A stretch of 7,153 nt of DNA from Acidobacteriota bacterium (GTDB lineage: Bacteria; Acidobacteriota; Terriglobia; Terriglobales; Acidobacteriaceae). The DNA lies in NCBI GenBank assembly GCA_019247235.1, contig JAFAPG010000582.1, forward strand, positions 1-7,153. The letters run 5' to 3'. This document shows, piece by piece, positions 6,656 to 7,153 of the stretch. Numbering within the stretch: the stretch's first letter is position 1; each line of letters begins with the position of its first letter. The position numbers and the translations under genes were made by a program. The notes under the pieces are model-generated. The model was not told the origin of the DNA. It did not search any database and saw only the letters and a program-made list of their open reading frames with translations.

Positions 6656-7003
6656 TCATTCGCATCGGTGCTCTTGATGTTGCGACGTCCAAACAAAAGC
6701 AGCGTCTGTTCTGTCTGACCGCGAGCGTGGGTGTCCTTTGAAGAAATCATGCGAGTTAAACAATCGCAAAAGGAGCATCCCTCGAAGAACGTCCGCACTG
6801 ATGCATTTAGCAAGAACACGGGCAATTTGGCCCAGCGGCAACCCGAGATGTTTGAGCCCAAAAATCCTGTGAAGCTGAGTTCACCGAGTCATCCCGATAG
6901 CCAGACTCTCCATGGACGCCAACGGTCTGAACAGTCCGACTTCGTCGTAATAATGCGGCGTTTTAATCGCTTGACTCAAGGCGAATTCTCCCATCTTCAA
7001 CAT
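6656..7003 (-). pseudogene. MerR family transcriptional regulator, broken
   Basis: From the ATG at 7003-7001 the minus strand encodes MLKMGEFALSQ, then IKTPHYYDEVGLFRP, the helix-turn-helix and first wing of MerR regulators. Past an in-frame TGA at 6883-6881 the same frame resumes with TQLHRIFGLKHLGLPLGQIA and ISADVLRGMLLLR, the conserved second half of the DNA-binding domain. The expected SGYRYYS-like segment is found by shifting frame: GAGAGT, two extra bases, then GGC TAT CGG, followed by one extra base before CAGCTTCAC. This restores the frame but leaves the stop. Two residues also seem to be missing from the helix-turn-helix. After about 6763 the coiled coil and effector domain are not readable. 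A possible trace of a GyrI-like effector start, NIKSTDANELVA, lies in another frame near 6665-6700. MerR proteins act as dimers that twist 19-bp-spaced promoters. This copy could make at most a truncated product. The downstream limit given is the stop of the resumed frame. Confidence 0.78.
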
Positions 7004-7009
7004 GCACTC

Positions 7010-7040
7010 GTTCTACAGCCTCCTACAACCGAAGAGTCAA
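7010..7040 (-). promoter_or_regulatory. MerR-type promoter candidate with 19-bp spacer
   Basis: On the minus strand TTGACT (7040-7035) and TAGAAC (7015-7010) are separated by 19 bases, the lengthened spacing characteristic of MerR-controlled promoters, and sit directly before the broken merR-like gene. This fits autoregulation. The -10 is only six bases from the ATG at 7003, so transcription would start at or near it and the message would be leaderless. The AGGAGG inside the spacer is 15 bases from the ATG, too far for an ideal ribosome site. No clear dyad is visible in the spacer. Confidence 0.4.
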
Positions 7041-7153
7041 GAACAATTATGCCGCCGCAACCCACGAAATAGCGGCGCACAAGAAAGCAGCGCTCGGTGA
7101 CTTAGTGCTGGCTCAGCTTTGTCGCGCCGGTGCCGGGGATAGCGTTACGGCAA

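Noticed and set aside
6604..6861. LLLFGRRNIKS resembling a molybdopterin oxidoreductase motif
   Set aside because: The resemblance covers only a few residues, no neighbouring motifs occur, and the position fits the degraded MerR tail better.
6731..7072. Plus-strand frame of 113 codons
   Set aside because: It is antisense to the MerR remnant, whose motifs are clear on the minus strand.

Overview
The window most resembles an accessory or decaying stretch of an Acidobacteriota chromosome. The main evidence is the large minus-strand gene: an Oar-like TonB-dependent outer membrane protein with an N-terminal carboxypeptidase-regulatory-like domain, a family greatly expanded in Acidobacteriota. The moderately GC-rich composition and the neighbouring DUF1801, GNAT, MDR and MerR families fit but are not diagnostic. 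The phylum is inferred from family recognition, not from a marker gene.

Layout: (1) 1-390, minus: a DUF1801 (YdhG/YjbR/CyaY-like fold) gene running off the left edge and carrying an apparent one-base frameshift near its 5' end. (2) 551-1183, plus: an intact GNAT N-acetyltransferase, divergent from (1). (3) 1402-2048, plus: a broken NADP-dependent quinone oxidoreductase-like (MDR) gene. Both ends are recognisable, but most of the dinucleotide-binding domain is deleted and several frameshifts are present. (4) 2202-5444, minus: the intact 1080-residue TonB-dependent receptor, with a strong Shine-Dalgarno and a hairpin terminator. (5) 5445-6092: no convincing gene, but several inverted repeats and a promoter-like sequence. 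(6) 6093-6542, minus: an unrecognised reading frame with coding-like codon use, possibly itself a remnant. (7) 6656-7003, minus: a broken MerR-family regulator with a 19-bp-spaced promoter-like sequence directly in front of it.

Only the acetyltransferase and the receptor look intact. Three flanking genes (DUF1801, MDR, MerR) are frameshifted, deleted or stopped. Because the receptor stays open for 3.2 kb, a high sequencing-error rate is an unlikely explanation for all of this, and real gene decay is favoured. No operon-like cooperation between intact genes is visible. MerR regulators commonly control oxidoreductases or efflux genes, so loss of both the MerR and the MDR gene may reflect loss of one detoxification function; that link is inference. 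I found no rRNA, tRNA, CRISPR array, insertion sequence or clear novel multi-gene system.
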